Shown here piece after piece: positions 10,701 through 21,419 of a DNA stretch of 64,000 nucleotides. The position numbers were made by a program, and so were the translations under genes. The notes below the pieces were generated by a model, which searched no databases, was not told the origin of the DNA, and saw nothing but the letters and a program-made list of their open reading frames with translations. Every line of letters begins with the position of its first letter. Position 1 is the first letter of the stretch. This DNA is from Chondrus crispus (taxonomy: Eukaryota > Rhodophyta > Florideophyceae > Gigartinales > Gigartinaceae). The DNA lies in contig NW_005179148.1 in NCBI RefSeq assembly GCF_000350225.1, forward strand, positions 62,001 through 126,000, in the 5' to 3' direction.

Positions 10701-12271
10701 TCCTCCCGGGCGTAGCTGATATCTCGGCCGTCGTGAGGAAGCTTTCAACAGGAGACGAATCGCACAGTCTGTGGCCTCTACCTCTGCATTCCATGATGTC
10801 TCCTGAAGAACAAACTAGAGTTTTCTCCAAACCCCCTAGAGGGAAGCGGAAAGTAATTTGCTCAACAAACATCGCCGAGACTTCGATCACCGTTGATGAC
10901 GTCACCGTTGTCATTGATACATTAAGATCGAAGCAAATGGGGTACGATGCACTGAATAGGTCTTCTGTTCTTGAGGAACAATTTATCTCAAAGGCAGCAG
11001 CGCAGCAGAGAGCGGGACGAGCCGGTCGCGTTTCAAGTGGAACATGTTATCGTCTTGTGCGAAAAAATACTTTTGACAACCGGATCGCAGCAGAACAAAC
11101 ACCTGAGATTCAACGAGTTGCATTGGAGCACTTGGTGCTGAATATGCTTAGTATCATTCCGGAGCAGCAAAGCCAAAATGATCCACACTTATTTCTCGGA
11201 AAGGCCATCGATCCACCTGCTGCCGACTCAATTACATCGTCCATCACAAACCTTATCGAAATTGGGGCGATGCGGCGGCAAACTAGTGGATCTCAAAAGG
11301 TCGAATTGACTGCTCTTGGAAAACATCTGACTGGGATGCCTGTTGATGCTCGTGTCGGTAAGTTGTTAATTTTCGGGTCATTATTCAGTTGCACAGATGC
11401 GGCCCTCACTATTGCAGCGACGCTCGCCGAGCGCTCTCCATTTTATGCTCCTTTCGACAAACGAGAAGAAGCGCGGGCAGCTCGAGCCCCGTTTGTCTGG
11501 GGAAAATCGGACCTGCTCACGTACGTGAGGGCATACAACGCTTGGCGAGACATTCGCGAAAGCAGAGGAGGATATGCTGCAGAGCAGGCGTTCTGTTCAA
11601 AGAACTTTCTTGCAAGGAAAACGCTACAAGCCATTTCCGATGGAAGGAGGCAGCTTGCAGATGCCCTCGCAGATGCTGGCTTTGGACTCCCTGGGGCTGA
11701 GAGGTCGTTTAGGGGTTGGGAACGAGAAGAGGCGGTCAATCAGTTCAGTGATAACCTGCGTGTCGTGAAAGCAGTTGTCTGCGCGGCGCTATATCCAAAC
11801 ATTGCGCGCATCGATCTACCGGACAAAACGTATTACGAGGTAGCAGGAGGCACTGTAGCGAACAAATACAATGCGAAAGACCTCCGACTGCGGTCCAAGA
11901 GTGGAGAGAGGCTCTTCTTGCATCCAGAGTCGGTGAATTTCCACCAGGGTAATTTTGAGACGCGATGGCTGGCGTACTTTGCCAAGGTGAAAACCTCACG
12001 TCTGTTTGTTCGTGACTCTAGTATGGTATCGCCGTTTGCCATCTTGCTTTTCGGTGGGGAGATTAATGTTCAACACAAAAAGGGGCAAATGTCGGTTGAC
12101 AATTGGGTTATCTTCAAGGCTCCGGCCAAGGTTGCAGTACTTGCGAGGGAACTACGACGTCAGCTAGACGGGTTACTGATGCGGAAATTTGAAAATGCTG
12201 ATATCGATCTCGCCGAGGAAGGCAAGACCGTGAACGAGGCGATTATCAGGTTGATTACCACAGAATCTTGA
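7771..12271 (+). CDS. DEAH-box RNA helicase with UBA and RWD domains (DHX57/DHX29-like)
   Basis: Predicted ATP-dependent RNA helicase of 1,460 residues from exons 7,771-8,093 and 8,212-12,271. The intron has a GTATGT donor and a TTGTAG acceptor. The N-terminus is Gly/Lys-rich and basic, ending PTQMLRELCIKTN. A UBA-like helix set follows (LMGMGFSKFDAVDV), then an RWD domain (ERATEASILSAIYGEDATVG). Helicase motifs are GATGSGKTT (I), DEVHERS (II), SATL (III), IAETSITVDD (V) and QRAGRAGR (VI), then the HA2 and OB-fold regions (VVKAVVCAALYPNIARI). UBA plus RWD upstream of the core is the DHX57 layout; DHX29 is the close alternative. The frame is also open upstream of 8,212 across the intron, but the conserved N-terminal peptide lies in the 7,771 frame. 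Confidence 0.85.
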
Positions 12272-12510
12272 TGGGAGTACAAAACTTGCGATGAACAAAG
12301 TAAAATAACTTTTGCTGTGGATTTGAATTGCTCAAGGCACTCTTCATGCATCCCTGCACCAGGAACATCCCACAGTACTTGTTGATCAAAGGCGGTTATG
12401 AGCGGCAGATTGCGTCATGTACCATTGCGCGCTTCCCACTCTTTGGTTGACCCAGCAAGCCTTTGGAGGCTTGATCGCGAACGAACACCAAGGCATTACA
12501 TACGCAGGCA

Positions 12511-13203
12511 TTACTGCTTTCTCGACGTCCTTGCTCTTTGTGCGGATTTTGCTTTTCGTTGACTTTTAGTCGATTGCCTCCTCTTCGGCACGACGACGCG
12601 AACCTGCCCCTTTGGCTTCCTCTCCTTGAGTTTCTCCTGCTCCTCGCTCTCGGCCTCCTCCTTCAGCTGCGCAAAGCCCGTCTGTATTCCCCTCGCCAAC
12701 GCGTAGACGACAAACCCCATAATATAGAGCCCATACTTCCCAAAGAAGCCCTTCTCCTTCCGCGTGTCCACGACCTCCTCCTCCGTCGCCTTCTCCCCTC
12801 CGTCCGGCGCGCTCTTACTCAAGTAGTCAGCCCAGTCTGGCCGGATGCGCTTCGCGACCTCCTCCGTGACAGCCAGGTCGGGGCCGCTACCCGCGCTCCA
12901 CTGCCCATCGCACGCCTTCGCCGCGGCCCAGCGCAGCCCCAGGGCCTTTCCGTAACTGTCGCGCACGAGAGACAGGCGCAGCGCACCCCCTACTGCGCAT
13001 CGCGGTGCATGCAGGGTCGGCGCCGACGGGCCCGAACTGTGGCGCAGGTGCACGTGCGCGGGGAGGGAGGGTTGCGGCAATGGTAACGACAGCGGGGACC
13101 AGGTCTCGCCCTGGTCCGTCGAAACGGTCAGCGAGTTGGGCGTGGCGAGGGATAGGTGCAACACTGAGAGCAGGAGGAGGGATAGAAGCCACGAGCGATT
13201 CAT
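12511..13203 (-). CDS. EMC10: ER membrane protein complex subunit 10 (EMC10)
   Basis: Subunit of the ER membrane protein complex, which inserts tail-anchored and multipass proteins. The 230-residue product has an N-terminal signal peptide (MNRSWLLSLLLLSVLHLSLA) and a lumenal beta-rich domain with two well-spaced Cys (HAPRCAVGG and AAKACDGQW). Near the C-terminus is the diagnostic FFGKYGLYIMGFVVYAL membrane segment, equivalent to the FFxKYWxYI motif of animal EMC10, then a charged cytosolic tail. The frame is open to 13,281; Met at 13,203 is chosen because the signal peptide begins there. It converges on the helicase gene (239 bp between stops) and is divergent from the SMP-C2 gene. Confidence 0.72.
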   Translation of the reverse strand: MNRSWLLSLLLLSVLHLSLATPNSLTVSTDQGETWSPLSLPLPQPSLPAHVHLRHSSGPSAPTLHAPRCAVGGALRLSLVRDSYGKALGLRWAAAKACDGQWSAGSGPDLAVTEEVAKRIRPDWADYLSKSAPDGGEKATEEEVVDTRKEKGFFGKYGLYIMGFVVYALARGIQTGFAQLKEEAESEEQEKLKERKPKGQVRVVVPKRRQSTKSQRKAKSAQRARTSRKQ

Positions 13204-13814
13204 CGCTGCTGTGCGCGTGGAGGAGGAGTGCGAGGAGCGGCGTGGCGGAAAGGCCGTGGGACAGGGGAGGGAGGGATACAAGAAAAGCGGAGGGAAGATG
13301 TACAGTTGACGGGGACGAGGGCCACCAGCAATGACGGCCAGGTGGGGCGTCCTCAGCGGGCTACTGTACGCAATACACGTATGATGGAATTAAGTGAACT
13401 GCGGAGGCGTACAGCACGGGAGCAGTGGTGGACTTATTTCGTTTCAAGGGGGGTTTCGTTGTTTTTGTCGGCATCAAAATGTGAATCTCAACGGCTCTTA
13501 CGCCCAACAATTAATGCTGCTGGCACTGACATACGTTCGTGATACTGTAGGCATGGCCCATTCTAGCTGCGCGTCTCCATTTGTTGGAACCACGGTGCCT
13601 TTGAAATCCCCCATCTACGCACACACAATGTGGAACAACAGAATTCTTACCTATCGTCCTCTGAGGTCAGAGAAGATTTCCGCCAAAGCCCCATCTCCTC
13701 CACCATGTCCCCTCTAACTCTCAGTTTTGCGTGACCAGGGTGCTCCCCCCCCCCCGACACCCCCCTCCTGCACGTGCGCCAGGACTCCCCCCGTCACTGG
13801 CCTCTCAGGCAACA
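13204..13814. promoter_or_regulatory. Divergent intergenic region, EMC10 / SMP-C2 gene
   Basis: A 611-bp gap between the two start codons. It is GC-rich near EMC10. Immediately upstream of the SMP-C2 start it carries a long C-run and CT-rich tracts (13,680-13,800). Similar pyrimidine-rich leaders occur before citramalate synthase and ATP sulfurylase. No TATA-like element or conserved ORF was recognised. Confidence 0.35.
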
Positions 13815-15341
13815 ATGACCACCACTCTCCTCTCCAGGCTCTCCACTGACAACCAGGACGAGACCACTGTGTGGCTCTCCACCATCATCCAAGAGCTATG
13901 GCCGTACGCAGCGAACATCGTTCAAACCACCTTGAAGGAGTATGTCGAGCCTGCGCTGATCGCGGCCATCCCCAAAGGGCTTCCCACGCCGCAGTTCACG
14001 AAAATCGACGTCGGCAACGACGGGCTGGCCATCGAACGCGTCCAGGTGTTCCAGCGCTCGAACGCAGGCACTGACGACGTTCCCGTCATCGAAGCCGATA
14101 TTCGCTACGAAGGCACCCCAGTTATCGAGATGTGCGTCCAGGGGTATCGGCACTACTCCTTCGGCGTCACCAACACCAAGATCGAAGGGCGCGTAGAAGT
14201 CCTCATGAGTCCGTTGCTCGACCGCATTCCGCTCTTCGCCGCCATGCAGATTGCCTTCATCAACCCCCCGAAACTCGATTACACCCTCACCGGGTTCGCC
14301 GCCTTGGGCGACCAGTCTTTTATCAAAGGTACCATGCGTCGAGTGGTGGAGGACCTTCTCGCCTCCATGGCCGTCTTGCCGAACCGAATTGCTTTCAAGG
14401 TCGCTCCGGAAACCGACTTCTTCCACTTCGTGTCTAAGCCAGTAGGCATTTTCCGCGTCGCGGCCCTCAGTGGCTCTGGCTTCCCAAGCACTGATCGTCA
14501 CGTCCTCAAGCAAGCTATCGGCCAAAGTGAACTTCCCGATGTGTATCTCACTTTACGTCATGGAGCTAAAGTTCATAAGACTGAACATATCAATAACTCA
14601 GCAAATCCGATATGGAGCAACCAAGTTTTTGATTTTGTGCTCATGAGCGAGTCCATATCGCAGCAGCTCGCAATCAAAGCGTACGACTACGATGTCGGAA
14701 CGGATGACTTTTTGGGCAAGCAGACTGTGCTGGTTGCCCACCTTGCCGAACACGGCGCCAGTGAGATGGAACTCAGCGAGTCGCCTGAGGAAGCTGTTCC
14801 GACGGTGCGGATAGCGGCCCGGTGGCTCCCGCTGTCGTGGGACAGACGAGAAGTTTACAAAGCGATCATGAAGCAGCGTGTTGACAAAATTAGGCCAAGG
14901 CAGTGTTCTAATGTTTTACTAACCATAGAAGTAGATGAAGCGGAGAACCTTCCCAAGAATCAGCGGCCTTACCTGCAGATAAGGGTTGGTTCTCACGTAG
15001 AGCGAACGAGCGCCTCATACAACATGCCTGGCGTGTCTTCGGTGGAGCATCCAGAGTTTGAGAAGGCGTTTCATATTCCGCTGGAGGGCCCTGTGGATGC
15101 TTCCATGCAGATTACATACCAGGTGCTTGACCTCTTCTCGGGGAAGATGTTGGGGCATGCTTACAGCTCGTTGTCGGACGCGATCAACGCCGGGATTGAA
15201 GGGAAGACATATGCGTTTGCACTTATGGACGCGGAAAACCCAAAAGCTTCGCTGAAGGTCCGTGTGAGAGTAGCGGCTGTGCTGGATTCACCACCGTTGT
15301 GGGAGGTGCTTGCAAACCCGCAGAATGTGTATCACAGTTGA
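13815..15341 (+). CDS. SMP-domain, two-C2-domain lipid-transfer protein (tricalbin/E-Syt-like)
   Basis: A 508-residue protein, probably a lipid carrier at ER contact sites. Residues about 15-200 match an SMP (TULIP) domain: it opens ETTVWLSTIIQELWPYAANI and contains GVTNTKIEGRVEVLMSPLLDRIP and FINPPKLDYTLTG. C2A follows (FRVAALSGSGF … NPIWSNQVFDFVL … AYDYDVGTDDFLGK), then C2B (LLTIEVDEAENLPK … HPEFEKAFHIPL). Acidic loop residues in C2A suggest calcium binding; C2B keeps fewer. Plant synaptotagmins, tricalbins and E-Syts normally have an N-terminal hairpin or transmembrane helix; none is visible here. The frame is open upstream to 13,731 without an ATG, so an upstream membrane exon may be missing from this model. 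An AATAAA lies 23 nt after the stop. Confidence 0.8.
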   Translation: MTTTLLSRLSTDNQDETTVWLSTIIQELWPYAANIVQTTLKEYVEPALIAAIPKGLPTPQFTKIDVGNDGLAIERVQVFQRSNAGTDDVPVIEADIRYEGTPVIEMCVQGYRHYSFGVTNTKIEGRVEVLMSPLLDRIPLFAAMQIAFINPPKLDYTLTGFAALGDQSFIKGTMRRVVEDLLASMAVLPNRIAFKVAPETDFFHFVSKPVGIFRVAALSGSGFPSTDRHVLKQAIGQSELPDVYLTLRHGAKVHKTEHINNSANPIWSNQVFDFVLMSESISQQLAIKAYDYDVGTDDFLGKQTVLVAHLAEHGASEMELSESPEEAVPTVRIAARWLPLSWDRREVYKAIMKQRVDKIRPRQCSNVLLTIEVDEAENLPKNQRPYLQIRVGSHVERTSASYNMPGVSSVEHPEFEKAFHIPLEGPVDASMQITYQVLDLFSGKMLGHAYSSLSDAINAGIEGKTYAFALMDAENPKASLKVRVRVAAVLDSPPLWEVLANPQNVYHS

Positions 15342-15363
15342 AGGATACAAGGTTCGAGTATCG

Positions 15364-15369
15364 AATAAA
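15364..15369 (+). promoter_or_regulatory. Putative poly(A) signal of the SMP-C2 gene
   Basis: AATAAA beginning 23 nt after the stop codon at 15,341, in the 268-bp gap between two convergent genes. Confidence 0.45.
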
Positions 15370-15609
15370 CGACTAACTTCACTGATTCCGAACCAGTATC
15401 TGCTTCGCCAAATGCGTGCAGTGTGCCTCAGAGTCCCATCCTTATAAACACCGAAACAGCGTATGAACTGGCGCTTGTCAGAAGCGCATGAGGCTTGCCT
15501 CAGCATCCAGGCTCGTTGGAATGTCTTATTGCAGAAAAGATGAAGTCCATTTCGGGCTAGGAGGTCACGACAGCAAGGTGGAGTTGAAGAGAAGGCGTCG
15601 AGAGCTTAT

Positions 15610-16041
15610 TTAGTCCTGCGATGGGTCAGGATACGGAGTGATGCGTCTCTTCAACCGCAACTTCTCAGCGAAAAACCAAATGCGCGGTCCGCTGCACGTA
15701 TGGCAATGTGCCCCTGTTTGTTTTAGCGGCAGTCTCTCAGTCTCGGGGTCGCTAGCCTCTCGGCGTGCCTCTTGCGTTTGCCTTTCCGGGACTTCCTCTT
15801 CAACTGCGAGCGGGACAGAGGCAGGCAGGGTTGCCGGTTGTGGAGCGAGTACAGTGTTTGCGACGCGTTCTGCCCAGTCGGTTGCGGCAGGGAGAACTTG
15901 ATAGACCTTTTCGGTCGTGTCGCGCAGGTTCGATTGAAGCTTCTCTGAGTCGCCGCCCTCTGATAGAAAGTAGTAACCCGCGGCACCTGTGGTGATGACG
16001 GAGGCGGCGACGGAGAGGCGAATTAAACCCGGAGAAGCCAT
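15610..16041 (-). CDS. Small single-pass membrane protein, possibly MICOS-related
   Basis: A 143-residue ORF with an N-terminal hydrophobic helix (LSVAASVITTGAAGYYFL). An amphipathic helix follows (DTTEKVYQVLPAATDWAERV), then an Ala/Pro/Glu-rich tail with a CHTC pair. Helix-then-amphipathic-helix at the N-terminus is reminiscent of the small MICOS subunits MIC12/MIC13, which sit in the mitochondrial inner membrane, but the resemblance is weak and I would not name it. It converges on the SMP-C2 gene and is divergent from ATP sulfurylase. Length and clean start support a real gene. Confidence 0.5.
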   Translation of the reverse strand: MASPGLIRLSVAASVITTGAAGYYFLSEGGDSEKLQSNLRDTTEKVYQVLPAATDWAERVANTVLAPQPATLPASVPLAVEEEVPERQTQEARREASDPETERLPLKQTGAHCHTCSGPRIWFFAEKLRLKRRITPYPDPSQD

Positions 16042-17171
16042 GATATACTAAAGCGGGCTTCGGAATAGGTTGCCAAACCGTGTTCGCTGGCTAGTTTCCA
16101 CCTGCTGAAGATGGATGTCGTCGTAGCGCGGACAGGCAATGAAATCGGTTTGCAAAACGCCTTTCGTCCCGAGGTCCAGTGCCGATGCAGGGCACAGTCA
16201 GAGAAGAGTGTGCCACCCACGGTAACCCTGCCAAGAGTCCATGCGGAAAGCCATGGCTACCTTGGGGTATTACTGTAATGGTAAAATGTAAGCACCCCTA
16301 CAGTGCTGTAAGCTTGTTGTGCTACAAACTTACTGTGCTGTTAGCTGTACAGTACGTAAGGACAGTTGTCTAGTACAGTGAAGTCACTGTCAATACTGAC
16401 TCTTCAGTTGTTTATCTGTAATGGTGATATTGACAGTGACTCGACTGCACCAGACGGATGTCTCTCTGAGTGCCAGGTGGGCGGCGCATATACGATCGGA
16501 TGGGCAGTGTGAGAAAGTACAGTGGTATGTGCGGCGGCATACTGTAATTCTTCAGACGACGAGGAAGGCAAGGCGGCCCAGTTGGGAAATGAAGTTGTCC
16601 AATGGTGGGGAACCAAGTGTTCCTTACAGTTAAATTTGCGGTGAATTTGGCGGGTGACCTCATGCGAGTGCGTGGGCTTGCGGACGAAATGAGGCCAAAA
16701 TCCAATGTCAGCTGTTGTTGCCGAAACGGTCACCGGCGGCGCAAGACGCGAAAACGGCCGTTGAGTGCACGTCATCACTCTGCAACACTGCTCATCGCGA
16801 TCCGATTCGCCCATTGCCCTTCGCTTTCCGTCTCGCCGCCACGCGCTGTCAGGGCTCTAAGCCGTCACCAATCCCGCCCGCACGCTTCTCTTCGCCGCCG
16901 CTCAAAAGTCTATTTGACTCCCACTTGAACCGTCCGAAGACATCGTTCGCCCCCCCTCCCACCACCTCACCCCTCCCCGCCCACCCGCCCCCACCCCTCT
17001 CATTGCCCTCCTCTCTCCTCTTTCTTCACCCTCCGTTTTGTATCCGATAGATCCGCTTGCCCCTAATCACCTGCCCTTGCGCTTACGTCAAATATTATTT
17101 GCCCCTACTACAACTGCCTCTTTTCCACTTTCGCATTTTAATCCCCGCGCCAAACACCCTTGATCTTTAAA
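16042..17171. promoter_or_regulatory. Divergent intergenic region upstream of ATP sulfurylase
   Basis: No convincing gene. The left half (16,260-16,640) is unusually rich in TACAGT/ACTGTA hexamers. It contains a perfect 13-bp inverted repeat (GTCACTGTCAATA, 16,383-16,395, paired with 16,428-16,440), so a decayed MITE is possible. The right part (about 16,920-17,040) is an almost pure pyrimidine tract followed by CAAAC/ATTTT sequence up to the ATG at 17,172, which looks like a core promoter and leader. Confidence 0.4.
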
Positions 17172-18431
17172 ATGGCCACCATTTCCCCCGTTCATGGAGG
17201 CGGCGAACTCGTCGACCGCTATGTCACCGAGCTCGCCGATGCTGAGACTCTCCCCAAGGTCGTCGTCAATGATGTTGACATGACCTCTTTGTACCGTATC
17301 GCTGACGGAACCCTCTCCCCGCTCACTGGACCAATGGTCAAGGACGACTATGACACTGTCCTCAATGGCAAGCACATTGTTCGCGACGGCAAGAAGTGGG
17401 CCTGGGCCATCCCTATCTGCCTTCCCGTCACCGCCGAGGAGGCCCGATCTGCTCCCGAAGGCGCCAAAGTTGCCCTCTTCTCCGAATCCCAGTCCAAGGT
17501 CTTCGGTATCCTCAGTGTCAGCTCCTTGTTCGAATGGGACAAGGCCGCCTTCATCAAGTCGGTCTATGGCACAGAGCGTGTCGATCACCCGGGTGCCCGC
17601 CTGTGGATGAACGACGATCGCTCCACGTTCATCGGTGGGGAACTCTCCGTCCTTCCGTATGACGACCCTCGCGAATTCAAGGACAACATCTTCAGCCCCT
17701 CTAAGATGCGCGCCTACCTTGCCGAGAAGGGCTACGGCGCCTCCATCGCTTTCCAGACCCGCAACCCTCTCCATCGCGCTCACGAGTACGCCCTCGTCTA
17801 CGGTGCCGAGTCTCTCTTGCGCGCTGTCGGCGATGAGAAGAAGGTTGGCGTCTTCCTCAACCCGCTCGTCGGACAGCTCAAAGGCGATGACGTTCCGGCC
17901 AAGACTCGCATGCAGACCTATGCCCGACTTCTAGATGGCGGTTTCTTGGGAGAAGGCGATATGGATGAGGAGCTCTGGAAGGCCAAGAAGCAGAACCTCA
18001 AGGAGCAGGTCAAGCTGGCCGGTTTGGACATGCGCATGTTCTACGGTGGCCCTTCCGAGGCTGTCATGCATGCTATCTACCGCCAGAACCTCGGTATCAC
18101 CCACTTTATCATCGGACGTAAGCACGCTGATGCCCCGTATGATGACAAGTCTGCCATCTGGGGAGACTTCGACGCTCAGGAGATCTTCCAGAACCTTGAG
18201 GGTGAGCTCAGCATTAAGACTGTCAACGTTGGTTTCGCTGCCTACTTTGAGGAACTCAGCCGCGTCGCACTTGTTGCCGATAACAAGGACAAGAAATCTG
18301 TCAGTATCTCGGGGACTAAGGTTCGTGAGATGCTTAACCGCGGGGAGAAGCCAGATGAGCGCGTCATGCGCCCATCCACCGCTGAGGTCCTGATCCAGTA
18401 CTACAATGAAAAGAACGCTGCCAAGAACTGA
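17172..18431 (+). CDS. ATP sulfurylase (sulfate adenylyltransferase)
   Basis: Catalyses ATP plus sulfate to adenosine 5'-phosphosulfate and pyrophosphate, the entry step of sulfate assimilation. Single exon, 419 residues, ending soon after the catalytic domain, so there is no fused APS kinase or allosteric domain. Visible motifs are FQTRNPLHRAHEYALVYGAE (QxRNPxHxxH sulfate/ATP site), FYGGPSEAVMHAIYRQNLG with IIGRKHADAP, and the C-terminal SISGTKVREMLNRGEKPDER. The N-terminus (MATISPVHGGGELVDRYV) lacks an obvious transit peptide, which suggests a cytosolic form. The ATG at 17,172 follows an AAA context; the frame is open only four codons further upstream. Confidence 0.93.
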   Translation: MATISPVHGGGELVDRYVTELADAETLPKVVVNDVDMTSLYRIADGTLSPLTGPMVKDDYDTVLNGKHIVRDGKKWAWAIPICLPVTAEEARSAPEGAKVALFSESQSKVFGILSVSSLFEWDKAAFIKSVYGTERVDHPGARLWMNDDRSTFIGGELSVLPYDDPREFKDNIFSPSKMRAYLAEKGYGASIAFQTRNPLHRAHEYALVYGAESLLRAVGDEKKVGVFLNPLVGQLKGDDVPAKTRMQTYARLLDGGFLGEGDMDEELWKAKKQNLKEQVKLAGLDMRMFYGGPSEAVMHAIYRQNLGITHFIIGRKHADAPYDDKSAIWGDFDAQEIFQNLEGELSIKTVNVGFAAYFEELSRVALVADNKDKKSVSISGTKVREMLNRGEKPDERVMRPSTAEVLIQYYNEKNAAKN

Positions 18432-19073
18432 GCGCACTTATTGTTTTTGTCTCGGTGCCCGCCGCCACCCTTGACTGTGCCACCGTGCATAGGGGGTGCC
18501 CCGGTGGCCTTTTTTTGCAAGATGAAAATGGATTTGTAATGTCATATACAGCCGCATTAAGCCGATCCTGCCTTACCAAATAAAGAGTCGTTTTGCAGTC
18601 ACCTCTATTATTCTGACTTCTGAGGCCTCTCCTGTGGCACTGGAGAGCGTAGAATAAAGTTGTGCCACGAGAAGCAGTACGGCTTTCACCCAGGGGACTG
18701 GACTTTTTCAGTCTCTCATCAGGACGGCTTGTAGCCAACCTTGTCGATACATTCGTTGACCTCAAATAAACATGTGACGCTCAGTACGCGAGTTCGCACA
18801 ACTTGCGGTGAAGTCGTCGGCAGCCGCTACAGATGACTCTGGATATCGCAAGTGTGTGGTCATCTACAAAAGTCAGTTGTCTCGCATGAGGTGATTGGGG
18901 TTTTGCGCGCAGTGGCCTACATCTGTCGCTTGTTACTGTGGTAGATGAACAGAGTCGATTCCGGCTGAGTGAAATTCTATAGCAACTCATGATTCTGACG
19001 TCTCTTAACTTATTATTGTTTATGTGCGACTTCGGTGTAGCGGTGCTTTCCGTCCTATACAACCACCAGCTGC
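18432..19073. other. Intergenic gap between convergent ATP sulfurylase and E2F genes
   Basis: A 642-bp gap with no supported gene. A hairpin (GGCACCG … CGGTGCC-like) followed by a T-run lies near 18,452-18,516. AATAAA motifs at 18,579-18,584 and about 18,652-18,657 are candidate poly(A) signals for ATP sulfurylase. Confidence 0.35.
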
Positions 19074-21090
19074 TTATCGCGACAACTGCTTAGCAACAGC
19101 TGTTTCGTTCTTCGGAATAGTTGTAGTCGGGTTGCCAATCTGTCCTTGCATTTGCACACCAGTTAAGGCGGCTAGGTTACCTCCCCAAACCGTTTGCCAT
19201 TTTAACAGGTCTTGCTTCCATTTTTCGGCCGCCTCCGCAAACATGGGCCCTGCTTCTCGCGCCTGTTCCATATACTGATCCACATCTGCCGGAGTCCACG
19301 TAAATGGCATTGACATTGCTCCAAGGGCCGCTAGTGGTGACCCTTGGACGGCAAGAGACGCACCGGAAGCACCGGAGCTTGCCGTGGGAGGTTCAGCAGT
19401 CTCGTCTTGTGCCGAACCGCCACATGGCGTACTTTCAACGTCTCCTCCGACAGATTCTGTACGTTCCAGCGCAGAGTTGTGTGAGCTAGTCTTCGCAGGC
19501 GCATCCGCAGGTGTTGACTGCTGCGTGTCATTCCCTTGGCTCTCCGCCTTCGCAAGCCCTTCAGATACGGGAGTTTCCACCTCGGCAGTCGCCGCTAATG
19601 GCCTCGCTGCAAGCGCAGAGAGCTGTTGCGCCACCATGAGCTGAGTTGGGGAGTCTTGTTGGCCACTTTCTTGCATGTCAGTTGCTGGCTCACTACAAGA
19701 AGCCGTTGCTTGTGGATGCGACTGTCCCTCGTCATTGTCCACTACATTATCCTGAGCTTCCTCAAGAAGCCCTGCGACACACTCCTTCGCCTTCGCTAAG
19801 GTGACCTTCCCCTCTATTAGCATAGTCTGAAGCTTTTCGACGTAATCGCGCCATCGCTGTGAATAGCCTTTCGGAAATGTTTGCAGAACAGCGTCTAGCT
19901 TCTTCAGTGTCATCGCGTCGAACCCAATTGCATTTGGAGCACCGTGTGCAGAATTGTTGGGGATTGGGCCCGCAAATGACTTGCGTCGTTTTGGTGCAGG
20001 CGCACTCGTGCTCTCGTCGGCGCCTCTCTTCAAACCAGTCCCAATATTATCAGGATTTCCAGGACCAAGCCACTTGTATGCAGGCTTGCGGTTTGTGGTA
20101 TGGACCTTCTCGACGAGATTGAGTGAAAGTAGAATGTTTGCAATATCGTAAAGGCGACGAACCTTTGTCTTTAGCAGTTTTGACGCATCTCCCTCTGCTG
20201 GTGAGGTGGCTAATGGGTCAGTATCACGTGGTGACCTGCCTAGAAGCTGAATTGCGGCCTGGTCCAGTGACACAGGCCGTTCACCGGCAAGCAAGAAAAG
20301 CTGAACAAATCGCTGTGAAAGGACTCCTAGTGACTTCTCCTTTCGGCCTCCGGTTGTCCTCACACGCTTCTGCGGCTCAAGGCCGTTATCGGTTTCGAGG
20401 GAGGAAGGTGCAGATCCGGAGAGGCTCCTGTCTGCAGAGGACTGAGACAAGGAGGGGATTGCGTTTTCTGTGAGAGAAAGCCGTCTAGATGGAGTTCTCC
20501 GCGGATTAGAGGGTGTGCGAAAATCGTCAGGGGTTCCATAGAGATCGGACGAAGCTTTCTGATTGAGGTCTGCGAGCTTAGAATGAATTTGATGAAACCC
20601 CTTCCATAAGTAACAATTCTTCGCTTTGCGGATAACGATGCCTACGCTCTCGAGAACGTTAACAATGTCGTAAATGCGGCGACGCTCGACACCAAGGGAG
20701 ACCGCTGCAGCATCGAGACAGATCTCCTGTGAAGACGAGGACTGGCCGTACGCAGCGACGAATCTGTAATACAAAATTGAAGCACGGGTGATAAGGATCC
20801 GATGCGCGAGATGGGAGAACATGCGGGCATTAGAGTGAGCGCGATGGTATTGGAAATTGTTAGAAGACCAAGGACGTGAAGACAATGCGTTGATATGACG
20901 ATGCGAAGGATGCGAACGGTGACGGGCATGCCGAGGCAATGCGGGTGGCACAATAGGGCACCAAAGCAAGAAGCATGGCGAGAGCAACAACTAACCTTTC
21001 ACACAATAACCCCAGGGACTTGTCCTTTCTCGAGTACTCTGCGCCTGGAGTAGAAGCGCGAGGATGCCGCGCGTCGTGCTCCCTCGGCAT
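19074..21090 (-). CDS. Atypical E2F transcription factor with two DNA-binding domains (E2F7/8 or DEL-like)
   Basis: Cell-cycle transcription factor of 594 residues, exons 20,996-21,090 and 19,074-20,763. The 232-nt intron begins GTTAGT and ends ACAG in the sense direction, and it splits the first winged helix. Domain 1 runs from YSRKDKSLGLLCER into RFVAAYGQSSSSQEI, with the E2F signature RRRIYDIVNVLESVGIV. Domain 2 begins KEKSLGVLSQRFVQLFL and carries RRLYDIANILLSLNLVEKV. Two tandem DBDs with no evident dimerisation/marked box or Rb-binding tail is the E2F7/8 (plant DEL) layout; such proteins bind without a DP partner and usually repress. The C-terminal about 280 residues are Ala/Ser/Glu-rich. 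A palindromic E2F site lies upstream. Confidence 0.82.
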
Positions 21091-21314
21091 GGGGGCGGTT
21101 CTCCACGCCTTCGCGGCGACGCCGGGCACTTGACGTGTGCTTTTGGACGTGTCTGCAAAGAGGGGTGATTGACGGGCGTGTGCGTCGTGGGTGGGCACAG
21201 ATTGGGTAAACAAGGAGCAATATTGTCTTACCCGTTGTGCGGCGAAGAATCAGGATGTGGCCAAGCGAGAGGCATGCGTCCTCGACGTTTTGGAGCAGTA
21301 CGTGGACGTAATCG

Positions 21315-21328
21315 TTTTGGCGCGAAAC
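21315..21328. promoter_or_regulatory. Palindromic E2F-binding site in the E2F promoter
   Basis: TTTTGGCGCGAAAC contains the E2F consensus TTTSSCGC on both strands. It is 225 bp upstream of the E2F start codon at 21,090. A second match, TTTTTCGCGC, lies at 21,348-21,357. The position implies autoregulation or cross-regulation by E2Fs. Confidence 0.6.
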
Positions 21329-21419
21329 ATTCCGCAGGCGACCGCCGTTTTTCGCGCATTTCTCAGTAATCTGCAGACGAAGCAGACCCAATTCCGCAGT
21401 TTTTCGAATTTATATCTTC

